A stretch of 64,000 nt of DNA from Rossellomorea marisflavi (lineage in GTDB: Bacteria; Bacillota; Bacilli; Bacillales; Bacillaceae_B): the NCBI RefSeq assembly GCF_001274775.1, contig NZ_LGUE01000001.1:1585705-1649704 (forward strand), read 5' to 3'. A program made the translations under genes and the position numbers. The notes under the pieces were generated by a model. It saw nothing but the letters and a program-made list of their open reading frames with translations. It made no database searches and had not been told where the DNA came from. This document shows positions 56,850 through 64,000 of the stretch, one piece after another; position 1 is the stretch's first letter; each line of letters opens with the position of its first letter.

Positions 56850-57746
56850 CTAGGACTGTAACCGATTTGTCAATTTTCCTACCGATCCCACTTCGATTTC
56901 AATCAGATCGCCGCGCTTCAGGAATTTGGGAGGGTTGAAGCCTTTCCCTACTCCTGCGGGGGTACCCGTCGCAATCACATCACCAGGCTCGAGGGTCATC
57001 CCTTTTGAGAGGATCGAGATGATGTCGCTGATCTTGAACATCATATTGCTCGTGTTCGAGGACTGTCTGACTTCCCCATTGACCTTTGTAGTGATGGACA
57101 GATCGTGAGGATCGCCGATTTCCCCCTTCGTAACGACATACGGGCCCATGGGACAGGTTCCATCGAGGCTTTTGCCGAGGAAGAACTGACCGTGCTTTTT
57201 CTGCAGATCCCTCGCCGTGATATCATTCAGGATCGTGTAGCCGAAGACATGGTCCATGGCGTCTTCCACTGAAATGCCGCGCCCTCCCTGTCCGATAACC
57301 ACGGCAAGTTCCCCTTCATAATCAAGCTGTTCTGTAAGCTCATCATGGGCAGGGAGCTCTTCCCCTGATGCAGCCAGGGTGGTTGGTGCCTTGGTGAAGA
57401 TCATGATGTTTTCAGGCGCATCTTCTGCCCCCATCTCGATGGCATGGTCACGGTAGTTTTTCCCGACGCACATGATATTTTTCCCGAGTGACGTGAGGGG
57501 AGGTAGAAGGCGGATCGCATCTGGATCATACGTGTGCCGGTCAAGGGCTTCCTCATCCATGGCAGCCCATGCTTCCTCAATCCTTTTTACGAATCCGTCC
57601 CCTTCCGCGATTCCACTCCTCACATCCATCGGCAGGGCATGCCCTTCTCCGAGCTCGGTGCTGGCCGCGAATACATCCACTACCCCGTTCTCACTCCAAA
57701 TCCCATACGATACACGATCATTTTCCGAAAAGCTGACTAATTTCAT
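56850..57746 (-). CDS. yisK: YisK, fumarylacetoacetate hydrolase family
   Basis: This 298-residue protein has a short N-terminal domain and a C-terminal FAH fold. Metal-binding acidic residues fit LDYEGELAVVIGQGG (two Glu) and the downstream YTILNDITARDLQ (Asp); GPYVVTKGEIGDP and VIATGTPAGVG follow as usual. B. subtilis YisK has oxaloacetate decarboxylase activity and interacts with the Mbl cytoskeleton; activity here is by homology. It starts 3 bases after the DUF418 gene stop, so the two are coupled. Confidence 0.87.
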   Translation of the reverse strand: MKLVSFSENDRVSYGIWSENGVVDVFAASTELGEGHALPMDVRSGIAEGDGFVKRIEEAWAAMDEEALDRHTYDPDAIRLLPPLTSLGKNIMCVGKNYRDHAIEMGAEDAPENIMIFTKAPTTLAASGEELPAHDELTEQLDYEGELAVVIGQGGRGISVEDAMDHVFGYTILNDITARDLQKKHGQFFLGKSLDGTCPMGPYVVTKGEIGDPHDLSITTKVNGEVRQSSNTSNMMFKISDIISILSKGMTLEPGDVIATGTPAGVGKGFNPPKFLKRGDLIEIEVGSVGKLTNRLQS

Positions 57747-57749
57747 CGT

Positions 57750-58952
57750 TTACTCCCCCTTGATTTGATGGTGTCTGTCAGTAGACAGATTTCGCTTCCC
57801 ATAGCTCAGTAACCGCCATACTTTTTCGACTGGTCCGTATTTGAAGTACGTGAGCCAGATCTCCGAGAATATGACCTGGACGATATAAATCCCGATTGCA
57901 AGGAGAGTCCCTGTCGTCAACGTGACCTCCCCATAGAGTCCTAGTCCATAAGAATAGAAGATAAGGGTCCCGATGATCGATTGAAGCAGATAGTTGGTCA
58001 TCGACATCTTCCCCATCGACGCAATGGGCTTGCTCCACTTCAAGATTTTTTGGTTCTGCAATAATAATGAGAGTATTATTGCATAAGATACTGATAAGAA
58101 CGGACCTCCCAGGAAATCCTGGATATAGCCATAGGCCGTATTGGCCTCGATCAGAAACGGCAGTGATTTGATCGCAGTCCCGATCACCAATGTGGAGATC
58201 CCGATCCACAGCCAGGCTTTCTTATGTAAGGCGACTTTCTCCAATAATCTCAGTTTGCTAGCCCCTGCTCCGATCAGCATCATGGGCAGGATCGACAGAC
58301 CAAGGAAGATGAAGTTCCCCGGACCGTTCACCGCATACCAGTCAGAAAAGCGCTGACTCATGATGTCGCCGAATGACCCGTTCCCATAAGCGGCAACCGA
58401 ATTCTGAAGTGACGCGATATCCGTGTAGAAACTTACCCCTTCAGGATCGACGAATGTCATCAATACGAGCAAAGAGCTAAAAAAAACCTGAGGCAAGATC
58501 AGCATAGCGCCTCCCAACATCATGAGCCATTTACCAGTCATATTCATGAACAAGAGGAGCATCAGCCCGAATACCGCATAGTTGATGAGGATGTCACCCG
58601 ACCAGATGAAAAAGGCGTGGAGGCATCCGATGACGAGTAAAATCAACAGCCTCCGGATCCCGAACATATAAAAGGATGTCCCTTTTACATCGGCCCGGAT
58701 CTTTTGTATACCCAAACCATAGCCGAAAAGCATCGCGAACAGCGGATAAAAACTGGCTTGGACAAAGATATCGATCCAGGGATACAACGCTGTATCACCG
58801 GCCGTTTTCCACCAGGAATACGGGTCCATATAGAGAAATGGCGAATGGAATGAGATCATATTGATGATCAAGATACCGAGTAGTGAAAACCCCCTTATCA
58901 CATCGAGGCTGATTATTCTTTCCGATTGACTCACAGGTGATAGACCTGCCAT
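57750..58952 (-). CDS. DUF418 family membrane protein
   Basis: This 400-residue polytopic membrane protein has about ten helices. It starts near SERIISLDVIRGFSLLGIL, the DUF1624/acyltransferase-like N-terminal motif (LDxxRG), and ends with the DUF418 segment (FSEIWLTYFKYGPVEKVWR). The ATG at 58950-58952 has AAGGGGGA upstream; 14 upstream codons are rejected. The final YGPVEKxWR is diagnostic of DUF418. The transported or acylated substrate is unknown. It is first in DUF418-yisK-(yisL). Confidence 0.8.
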   Translation of the reverse strand: MAGLSPVSQSERIISLDVIRGFSLLGILIINMISFHSPFLYMDPYSWWKTAGDTALYPWIDIFVQASFYPLFAMLFGYGLGIQKIRADVKGTSFYMFGIRRLLILLVIGCLHAFFIWSGDILINYAVFGLMLLLFMNMTGKWLMMLGGAMLILPQVFFSSLLVLMTFVDPEGVSFYTDIASLQNSVAAYGNGSFGDIMSQRFSDWYAVNGPGNFIFLGLSILPMMLIGAGASKLRLLEKVALHKKAWLWIGISTLVIGTAIKSLPFLIEANTAYGYIQDFLGGPFLSVSYAIILSLLLQNQKILKWSKPIASMGKMSMTNYLLQSIIGTLIFYSYGLGLYGEVTLTTGTLLAIGIYIVQVIFSEIWLTYFKYGPVEKVWRLLSYGKRNLSTDRHHQIKGE

Positions 58953-59018
58953 GAATCGTCCCCCTTTCTTAATCTCTTCTACTCTAGTGTACATCGAAAC
59001 GGCCGATTAGGCGATTGT

Positions 59019-59046
59019 CACTTTTGCAAAATTCTCACATACATTG
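59019..59046 (+). promoter_or_regulatory. possible SigK promoter of gerP
   Basis: CAC, 16 bases, CATACATTG resembles the SigK pattern (AC at -35; CATAnnnTA at -10) with one mismatch. B. subtilis gerP is transcribed by SigK in the mother cell. Confidence 0.35.
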
Positions 59047-59082
59047 GTACTAATTATTGATAAACAAAGGTGTGAGTATTTT

Positions 59083-59304
59083 ATGCCCGCGATCGTAGGC
59101 TTCGCCCAGGTGATCAGCATTGGTTCGAGCGGTGTTTTCCATATAGGTGACGTATTCAACATCAGCCCCATTTCAACGGCCAAGACCTTTGCAGGAGCTG
59201 GATCCTTCATCACCGGACGCGGAATATCCGTCTATAACGAAAGCTCCCTGACATACACCGTGGATGATGACACGATGGATCAAGGGATTATCCTAAACGT
59301 TTAA
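59083..59304 (+). CDS. gerPA: spore germination protein GerPA
   Basis: This 73-residue GerPA/GerPF-type protein starts MPAIVGFAQVISIGSSGVFH and contains NISPISTAKTFAGAGSFITG. GerP proteins act in the coat or outer membrane region and are needed for germinant permeation. An AAAGGTG SD precedes the ATG at 59083; 13 upstream codons are rejected. First gene of the six-gene operon. Confidence 0.87.
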   Translation: MPAIVGFAQVISIGSSGVFHIGDVFNISPISTAKTFAGAGSFITGRGISVYNESSLTYTVDDDTMDQGIILNV

Positions 59305-59316
59305 GGATGTGGCGAG

Positions 59317-59550
59317 ATGAATTATTATGTGCAGCAGTCCATCCAAATCCAATTCATCAAAATCGGCGGAATGTCCAATTCCTCGGTCCTTCAGATCGGG
59401 ACGTGCGGACAAATCGCTACAAATGATTACCTTTATAATACAGGCGGATTCACCGAACCTGCTCCACAGGCACAAAAGAACGGGGGTACGGGAGGACAAT
59501 CACAATCCGTACCTCCCTTCGTCCCTCTGCAACCCCCAGGCGAATCGTAA
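59317..59550 (+). CDS. gerPB: spore germination protein GerPB
   Basis: This 77-residue protein has the family start MNYYVQQSIQIQFIKIGGMS and SSVLQIGTCGQI, then a glycine- and proline-rich low-complexity tail (residues 50-77). It lies 12 bases after gerPA. The tail is typical of GerPB. Confidence 0.86.
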   Translation: MNYYVQQSIQIQFIKIGGMSNSSVLQIGTCGQIATNDYLYNTGGFTEPAPQAQKNGGTGGQSQSVPPFVPLQPPGES

Positions 59551-59582
59551 GGAAATCACGCGGCACTGAAAGAGGTGGTACC

Positions 59583-60209
59583 ATGAATAATTACTATATG
59601 ACCCCACAACAACTCTATCAATATATTGAAAATCTCCATTCAAAGATTGCCGCGTTAGAAAAAAGGATGAATGATCTCTCCGCTGAGCTCCAGAATATGA
59701 GGGACTCTCCATCAATCAACGTGGAGAAAATCGAATATAAATTCGATCAGCTCAAGGTGGAGTCCCTTGATGGCACATTGAACATCGGACTGAACCCGAA
59801 CTCGCTGAAAGAGACCATCGAAGATCTGGCAGTGGAGCAAAACGTGAACGTCAAATCCATGCAGGATCTAGGGCCCTATAAGGCGAGGCTTGCGGAAGCA
59901 GTCGGAAGGTATATCAAAGAAGAACTTCCCGTCTTGATTCAGGATAACGAAATGCAGTTCCAACGTTCATTGGATCCCCAGTATCATGATATGATCCAAC
60001 AGGACCTCCTGAATCAAATGCCGGGAAGAATCGAATTCTATCTTGAAACGATCCCCTACATGGAGGGCCGGCACTCAAAAGAGGAATGGGAGGCGAAAGT
60101 GCTGTCCCGGATCAAACAGGATATCCAAACTGCTCTGTACACCTTCATGTCTCAAATGCCAAACAATATGGAAGGGATGAATCAACATGAACCTCCAGGT
60201 AATCAATAG
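59583..60209 (+). CDS. gerPC: spore germination protein GerPC
   Basis: This 208-residue protein starts MNNYYMTPQQLYQYIENLHS. A coiled coil covers about residues 10-45 (heptad LHSKIAALEKRMNDLSAEL), followed by VEKIEYKFDQLKVESLDGTL and a helical C-terminus. It is thought to scaffold the other GerP proteins. It has an AGAGGTGG SD. Its end overlaps gerPD by 23 bases. Confidence 0.85.
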   Translation: MNNYYMTPQQLYQYIENLHSKIAALEKRMNDLSAELQNMRDSPSINVEKIEYKFDQLKVESLDGTLNIGLNPNSLKETIEDLAVEQNVNVKSMQDLGPYKARLAEAVGRYIKEELPVLIQDNEMQFQRSLDPQYHDMIQQDLLNQMPGRIEFYLETIPYMEGRHSKEEWEAKVLSRIKQDIQTALYTFMSQMPNNMEGMNQHEPPGNQ

Positions 60210-60366
60210 GGAATTATCCGTCGGAAACATCGATATTGCGGGGGTCGCAAGCTCTTCCCTCGTCCTGATCGGAGACGCAGATATCATTCAGCTCACCTCA
60301 GCTTTTGACACCCCTGCTGAATCCTTGATCATCGGACCTTTTGTACCCCTGACCCCGAAAGGATGA
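60187..60366 (+). CDS. gerPD: spore germination protein GerPD
   Basis: This 59-residue protein is MNLQVINRELSVGNIDIAGV onward, with ASSSLVLIGDADIIQLTSAF and LIIGPFVPL, the expected GerPD pattern. Its ATG lies inside gerPC and follows GGAAGGGATG by 7 bases. The stop (TGA) overlaps an ATG leading into gerPE. Its shortness makes it easy to miss. Confidence 0.85.
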   Translation: MNLQVINRELSVGNIDIAGVASSSLVLIGDADIIQLTSAFDTPAESLIIGPFVPLTPKG

Positions 60367-60368
60367 CC

Positions 60369-60773
60369 ATGCGCTATTCCATCGTGAATCAACTCGAAGG
60401 TATCACCCTGGCATTCAGCTCGTTTTACCAACTGGGGGATACGCGGAACATCGACTCCGTGTCATGGGCATACGCCGTCCAGCGGGAGAAGGAATTCTTC
60501 CTTTCCAGTGAAGGGAGCTACGGTTATCGGGTGTTCCAATCCCCCATTCAGAAAGCCCCCATTGATCCAAGAGTAAACGTCTCGCGGTTGAACCTTTGTC
60601 CTATCAAGGTCAATCGCTTATTTGTAAAAGCAACGGCTTTCTCCTCCATCATACACGTCGGGAATGTTTCTCTTGTTTCCATGGATGCCAGGGTAAAACA
60701 CATCCGCCAGCTCGAAGATGCCGAGGGAGGGAACGGTCAGACGCAGTCGGAAGAAATCGAAGAGCCCAATTAA
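60369..60773 (+). CDS. gerPE: spore germination protein GerPE
   Basis: This 134-residue protein starts MRYSIVNQLEGITLAFSSFY and has FQSPIQKAPIDPRV and an acidic, Gln-rich C-terminus. Two ATGs are possible: 60363, which overlaps the gerPD stop, and 60369, which is 7 bases from AAAGG. The second is used. Confidence 0.84.
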   Translation: MRYSIVNQLEGITLAFSSFYQLGDTRNIDSVSWAYAVQREKEFFLSSEGSYGYRVFQSPIQKAPIDPRVNVSRLNLCPIKVNRLFVKATAFSSIIHVGNVSLVSMDARVKHIRQLEDAEGGNGQTQSEEIEEPN

Positions 60774-60837
60774 CCTTTTTCATACAATCACATAGGCTAA
60801 TGATGATAGGACTTACTCGCGACAGGAGATGGTAGAT

Positions 60838-61056
60838 ATGCCAGCATTAGTCGGACCCGTCTCGATTCTGAATATCGGCGGGGGGAACGTACAGTTCGGA
60901 GACACGGGAATCATTTCCCCCAAAAACGCTTCTAAAACTTATGGTGGCTCTGGCGGGTTCAACACCGGTCCATTCCAGCTCACCTACAATGTATTCAGCG
61001 CCACGACCACTTTTGACTGCAACGTAGTCGACCAGCCGATTGCCGGCAACAACTAA
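60838..61056 (+). CDS. gerPF: spore germination protein GerPF
   Basis: This 72-residue protein starts MPALVGPVSILNIGGGNVQF and has DTGIISPKNASKTYGGSG. It is homologous to GerPA and very conserved. AGGAGATGG precedes the ATG at 60838; three upstream codons are rejected. It lies 64 bases after gerPE. It is followed directly by intergenic repeat copy C, whose hairpin probably ends the transcript. Confidence 0.88.
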   Translation: MPALVGPVSILNIGGGNVQFGDTGIISPKNASKTYGGSGGFNTGPFQLTYNVFSATTTFDCNVVDQPIAGNN

Positions 61057-61059
61057 CGA

Positions 61060-61337
61060 GGGTGGGACAAAACTAAAAGTGGCCCCTTTAATACCGCTCA
61101 TGATCTCCGTGCAAGACTTCGCTTTCCGCGGGTAGCCCGTGAGCCTCCTCGGCACGCCTGCGGGGTCTCACATCAGCTACTCTTCCCGCTGGAGTCTTCG
61201 TCTTGCACTCCGATCAACCGCTGGAAACGATGAAATTTGAATGTTCATTGAACGAATGTAAAACCCGGATCATTTGCTTTTTCGTAGGCAATTGATCCGG
61301 GTTTTACTATGACTAAAACAGATTTGTCTCAGCCTTT
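61060..61337 (-). repeat. composite intergenic repeat, copy C (best preserved)
   Basis: Inverted relative to copies A and B. The GCGGTTGAT module is at 61093-61224 and the hairpin module at about 61259-61337 (arms near AAAACCCGGATCA and TGATCCGGGTTTT). The first module has imperfect terminal inverted repeats (GGAGTGCAAGACGAAG against TCCGTGCAAGACTTCG) and inner pairing arms (CTGCGGGG, CCCGCGG). It lies between convergent gerPF and yisB. Confidence 0.87.
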
Positions 61338-61345
61338 TTTTGGAT

Positions 61346-61642
61346 TCATTTTCTCTTTCTCCGTTCCCTGCTTTTCCTCGTTCTGACGAGTTTGGACGAT
61401 GGTTGCTTCCTGATCCACTTGATGAACGCGGATATCTTTGGGTCATGACGCAGGGTTTCGATGGTATTCAGGCGGATCCCAAGCTCCTCATTCGTATAGA
61501 GGGAATGGATTTGTTTATGACACGGGATGCAAAGTTCAGCCGTCGGGAGAAATGTCCCCCCGACCTCTTTCGGTGTAAGATGATGGGTGGTCGTCTCCAC
61601 ATCGCGTCTGCCGCAGAGTTCGCACGTTTGGTCCTCAGCCAT
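61346..61642 (-). CDS. yisB: HNH endonuclease-like protein (YisB)
   Basis: This 98-residue protein has an HNH/zinc-ribbon core. CELCG and CIPCH supply two Cys pairs around THHLTPKEVGG, whose histidines form the HNH active site. A basic tail (RTRKSRERRKRK) could bind DNA. The ATG at 61640-61642 follows AAGGGAGGGG; 22 upstream codons are rejected. It lies directly downstream of addA; in B. subtilis sbcD and sbcC lie between them. Confidence 0.82.
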   Translation of the reverse strand: MAEDQTCELCGRRDVETTTHHLTPKEVGGTFLPTAELCIPCHKQIHSLYTNEELGIRLNTIETLRHDPKISAFIKWIRKQPSSKLVRTRKSRERRKRK

Positions 61643-61682
61643 GGGTGTCTCCCCTCCCTTTTTCTTACATGTAGGATACCCT

Positions 61683-64000
61683 TCAGATTTCGAGGACATG
61701 CCCGCCATCGAAGAAGTAGAGGAATTTCTCTTTCACAGGTTCTTTCCAGATGGATTCCAGGGCACGTGTGTACAGTTCGATTTGGACCCTGTACCGCTCT
61801 TCCAGGACCGGCCTTGCTTCCTCGAATCCATTCTCGTATCGATCGTGGATCCCATCCGTCTTATAATCGAGAAGGATGAGACCTGTCTCATCCCGGAACA
61901 CACAGTCGATCACCCCTTGGACCAGAACCGTTTCTTCCGGTGCTCCTTCTCCGTCGAGGGTGATATCCCTCAGGGGGACGCTCATACTGAACGGGATTTC
62001 CCGTTGGATTTCACTTGCATTCAACAACCGGGCTCCGACTGGAGTATGGAAGAATTGCTCGATGCGTAAGACATCGATGGAGGAAATCTGTTCTTCCGTC
62101 ATGATCTCGCGTCTTAGAAGGTCCTCCATCAGACTGCGTATGTCCCCTTCGCCGGGTGCCGATCCACTGAGGGTAAGATGCTGCATGACAGCATGCATGG
62201 CTGTCCCTTTTTCTGCCGGGGAGAGGTCCTTGGACTGCATGAATTTCGGTCGTTCATATACCGGCTTCTGGTGCCTTCTCAGAATATCGTTGCTTGCCGC
62301 TTCATCCTTGATCTCCACCATCCGCTTAAGCTCGGAAACGGACTGCTTGGACCTGAGACTTGTAGCCCTCTCATGGGGATACGTCCAAGAGAGGCGGTGG
62401 AGCACTTCCTCTTCGAAAGGTGAATCCATCCCCATCTCTGCGGATGCCTTGATGGTGTCCATCCAGTCCTGTGAATCCCCTTTATCATCACCCGATTCCT
62501 CCATAAGATCTGCTGCCTGGAATGTGCTGATCTTCCAAGAGGATGGATGATCGGCAATATCATTCGTCCCGGCGAGCCCATCTGCTCTCAGTGGGTCTCC
62601 ATCCCTGTGGCGAAGAACTGCCGGCCCGATCCAGTCGAGGTACGAAAGGGCTTTTGAACGTTCATGGTCGCTTAGCAACCACTCTTCCGTTGTGCCTCGG
62701 CGCTTCCAGTTATCAAGGGTCTTATCAATGTTCTTGACGGTCCCGACCAGGTACAGCTTCTCCTTTGCCCGTGTGAGGGCTACATACAGGACCCTCATCT
62801 CTTCAGAAATCGCTTCTAGCTTCTTCTTTCGTTTGAAGGCAAGCTGCGGTAGGGACGGATAGCTGATCCGCTTTACGGGATCGGTGTATTTCGCTGCCAG
62901 GCCGAGATCCTTATCCAGAAGATAGGCAGCATTCAGGTCCATGAGGTTGAATTGCCTCGTGGTCCCTGCCACGAACACAACCGGGAATTCAAGTCCTTTA
63001 CTTGAATGGATCGTCATCAGCCTGACCACATCTTCCTGCTCGCTCAATGCCCGGGCAACCCCTAGATCATCCCCTCTTTCCCTCATCCGATCGATGAATC
63101 GAAGGAATCGGAACAGCCCCCGGAACGATGTTTCCTCGTACTGCCTTGCACGGTCATATAAAGCCCGCAGATTCGCCTGGCGCTGCTTTCCACCAGCCAT
63201 TCCGCCTACGTAATCATAAAATCGCGTATCCCTATATAGCTGCCAGATCAGTTCCGTTACCGAGCCCTGCCTTGCTTTTGTACGCCAGAGTTCCAAATGA
63301 TACAAGAACACGCGGACCTTTTCGTACACTTCTTCATCCCGTTCTCCCTGAGGTCTCTTTTTCGCAAAGGATTTCATTGCTTCATAGTACGTTCCGGCTT
63401 TAGAATGGATCCGGATCCTCGCAAGTCCCTCTTCATCGAGGCCGACCACCGGTGACCTCAAGACCGATGCCAGGGGGATGTCCTGATACGGGTTATCGAT
63501 CACCTTTAAAAGCGAGAGCATGATGGCCACTTCGACGGCATCGAAGTAACCGGTGGACAGATTGGCGTAAATAGGAATCCCGTGACGCTTGAATTCTTCC
63601 ATGATTTCCGGCGCCCACGGCATCGAACGGAGAAGAATGACGATATCACGATATTCGACCGGACGATCCGTACCGCTCTTGGCATCATGTATGAGCGTCC
63701 GGCCTTCGATGAGCTCTTTGACTTTCCTCGCCATGAATCTTGCTTCCAGTACAGATTTTTCGATATCCTCACTGTCGAGGGGATCATCGCCTCCTGTCTC
63801 CTGTTGTATCAGTGCAAGCTCTACAGGATAAGGCTGGTCCGCCGGATACGGGGCACCCGGAACCAATTCCGCTTCCCGGTTATACTCCATTTCCCCGACA
63901 TTCATGCCCATGATCTGTTTGAACAGGAAATTGGTCCCGTCCAGCACTTCCTTTCTGCTCCTGAAGTTTTTGGAAAGGTCGATTTTCATTCCCGTTCCGT
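61683..64000 (-). CDS. addA: ATP-dependent helicase/nuclease subunit AddA (3' part)
   Basis: The frame stays open through the window edge, so only the C-terminal part is present (about 772 codons). It has SF1 helicase motif IV-type IDLSKNFRSR, motif V TIHSSKGLEFPVV, motif VI RVLYVALTRAKEKLYL and the C-terminal nuclease segment LILLDYKTDGI (catalytic Asp and Lys). AddAB is the RecBCD-like enzyme that processes double-strand breaks and loads RecA at Chi sites. The stop lies 40 bases before yisB. addB would lie upstream, outside the window. Confidence 0.93.
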   Translation of the reverse strand, partial: GTGMKIDLSKNFRSRKEVLDGTNFLFKQIMGMNVGEMEYNREAELVPGAPYPADQPYPVELALIQQETGGDDPLDSEDIEKSVLEARFMARKVKELIEGRTLIHDAKSGTDRPVEYRDIVILLRSMPWAPEIMEEFKRHGIPIYANLSTGYFDAVEVAIMLSLLKVIDNPYQDIPLASVLRSPVVGLDEEGLARIRIHSKAGTYYEAMKSFAKKRPQGERDEEVYEKVRVFLYHLELWRTKARQGSVTELIWQLYRDTRFYDYVGGMAGGKQRQANLRALYDRARQYEETSFRGLFRFLRFIDRMRERGDDLGVARALSEQEDVVRLMTIHSSKGLEFPVVFVAGTTRQFNLMDLNAAYLLDKDLGLAAKYTDPVKRISYPSLPQLAFKRKKKLEAISEEMRVLYVALTRAKEKLYLVGTVKNIDKTLDNWKRRGTTEEWLLSDHERSKALSYLDWIGPAVLRHRDGDPLRADGLAGTNDIADHPSSWKISTFQAADLMEESGDDKGDSQDWMDTIKASAEMGMDSPFEEEVLHRLSWTYPHERATSLRSKQSVSELKRMVEIKDEAASNDILRRHQKPVYERPKFMQSKDLSPAEKGTAMHAVMQHLTLSGSAPGEGDIRSLMEDLLRREIMTEEQISSIDVLRIEQFFHTPVGARLLNASEIQREIPFSMSVPLRDITLDGEGAPEETVLVQGVIDCVFRDETGLILLDYKTDGIHDRYENGFEEARPVLEERYRVQIELYTRALESIWKEPVKEKFLYFFDGGHVLEI

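Overview
The window looks like chromosomal DNA from a spore-forming member of the Bacillaceae, close to Bacillus or Rossellomorea. The evidence is a complete gerPABCDEF spore-permeability operon, spx, mecA, coiA, med and comZ, a tRNA-Trp T-box before trpS, CtsR-, TnrA/GlnR- and FapR-type operators, and gene order that follows the Bacillus subtilis yjb-yja-yjz, yit and yis chromosomal blocks. A short carotenoid operon and a maltodextrin cluster sit inside that backbone. I saw no transposase, phage gene, CRISPR array, tRNA or rRNA gene.

Layout. 0.1-24.6 kb is the yjb/yja block, mostly on the minus strand: pepF, coiA, cardiolipin synthase, mecA, spx, yjbC, a secreted glycosidase-like protein, oppABCDF, then plus-strand DUF3899 and trpS, then yjbA, yjaZ, fabF, fabH, comZ, med, yjaV, yjaU and yjzD. 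24.6-28.3 kb holds an intergenic repeat, clpB and yjzC. 28.4-37.7 kb holds uppP, a B. subtilis-type fnr, the yit group (yitW, yitV, yitU, yitT, degV, yajQ) with three very small genes, a CoA-disulfide reductase and a stress-type short-chain dehydrogenase. 37.8-47.3 kb is the maltodextrin cluster: mdxEFG, a membrane-anchored alpha-amylase and malR on the minus strand, with a divergent neopullulanase and a MATE exporter. 47.3-49.6 kb holds a second repeat copy and glnK-amtB. 49.6-53.4 kb is the crt operon. 53.7-59.0 kb holds asnO, a yisN-like gene, yisL, yisK and a DUF418 protein. 59.1-61.1 kb is gerP. A third repeat copy, yisB and the 3' part of addA finish the window.

How the parts work together. 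Extracellular starch would be cut by the anchored amylase, the dextrins captured by MdxE and imported by MdxFG, and cut inside by the neopullulanase. The divergent promoter region carries two cre/LacI-type operators, and the transport ATPase must be encoded elsewhere. GlnK and AmtB form the nitrogen-responsive ammonium module. CrtM and two CrtN-type flavoproteins should make a C30 carotenoid. Med, ComZ, MecA, Spx and CoiA are pieces of the competence and stress network.

No clearly new defence or mobile system was found. The observations most worth following are the three-copy composite intergenic repeat, the crt operon lying where B. subtilis keeps only the lone crtM homologue yisP, the membrane-anchored amylase, and the paired operators of the maltodextrin cluster. 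Start sites were re-chosen wherever a Shine-Dalgarno (SD) sequence pointed to a different codon from the longest frame.
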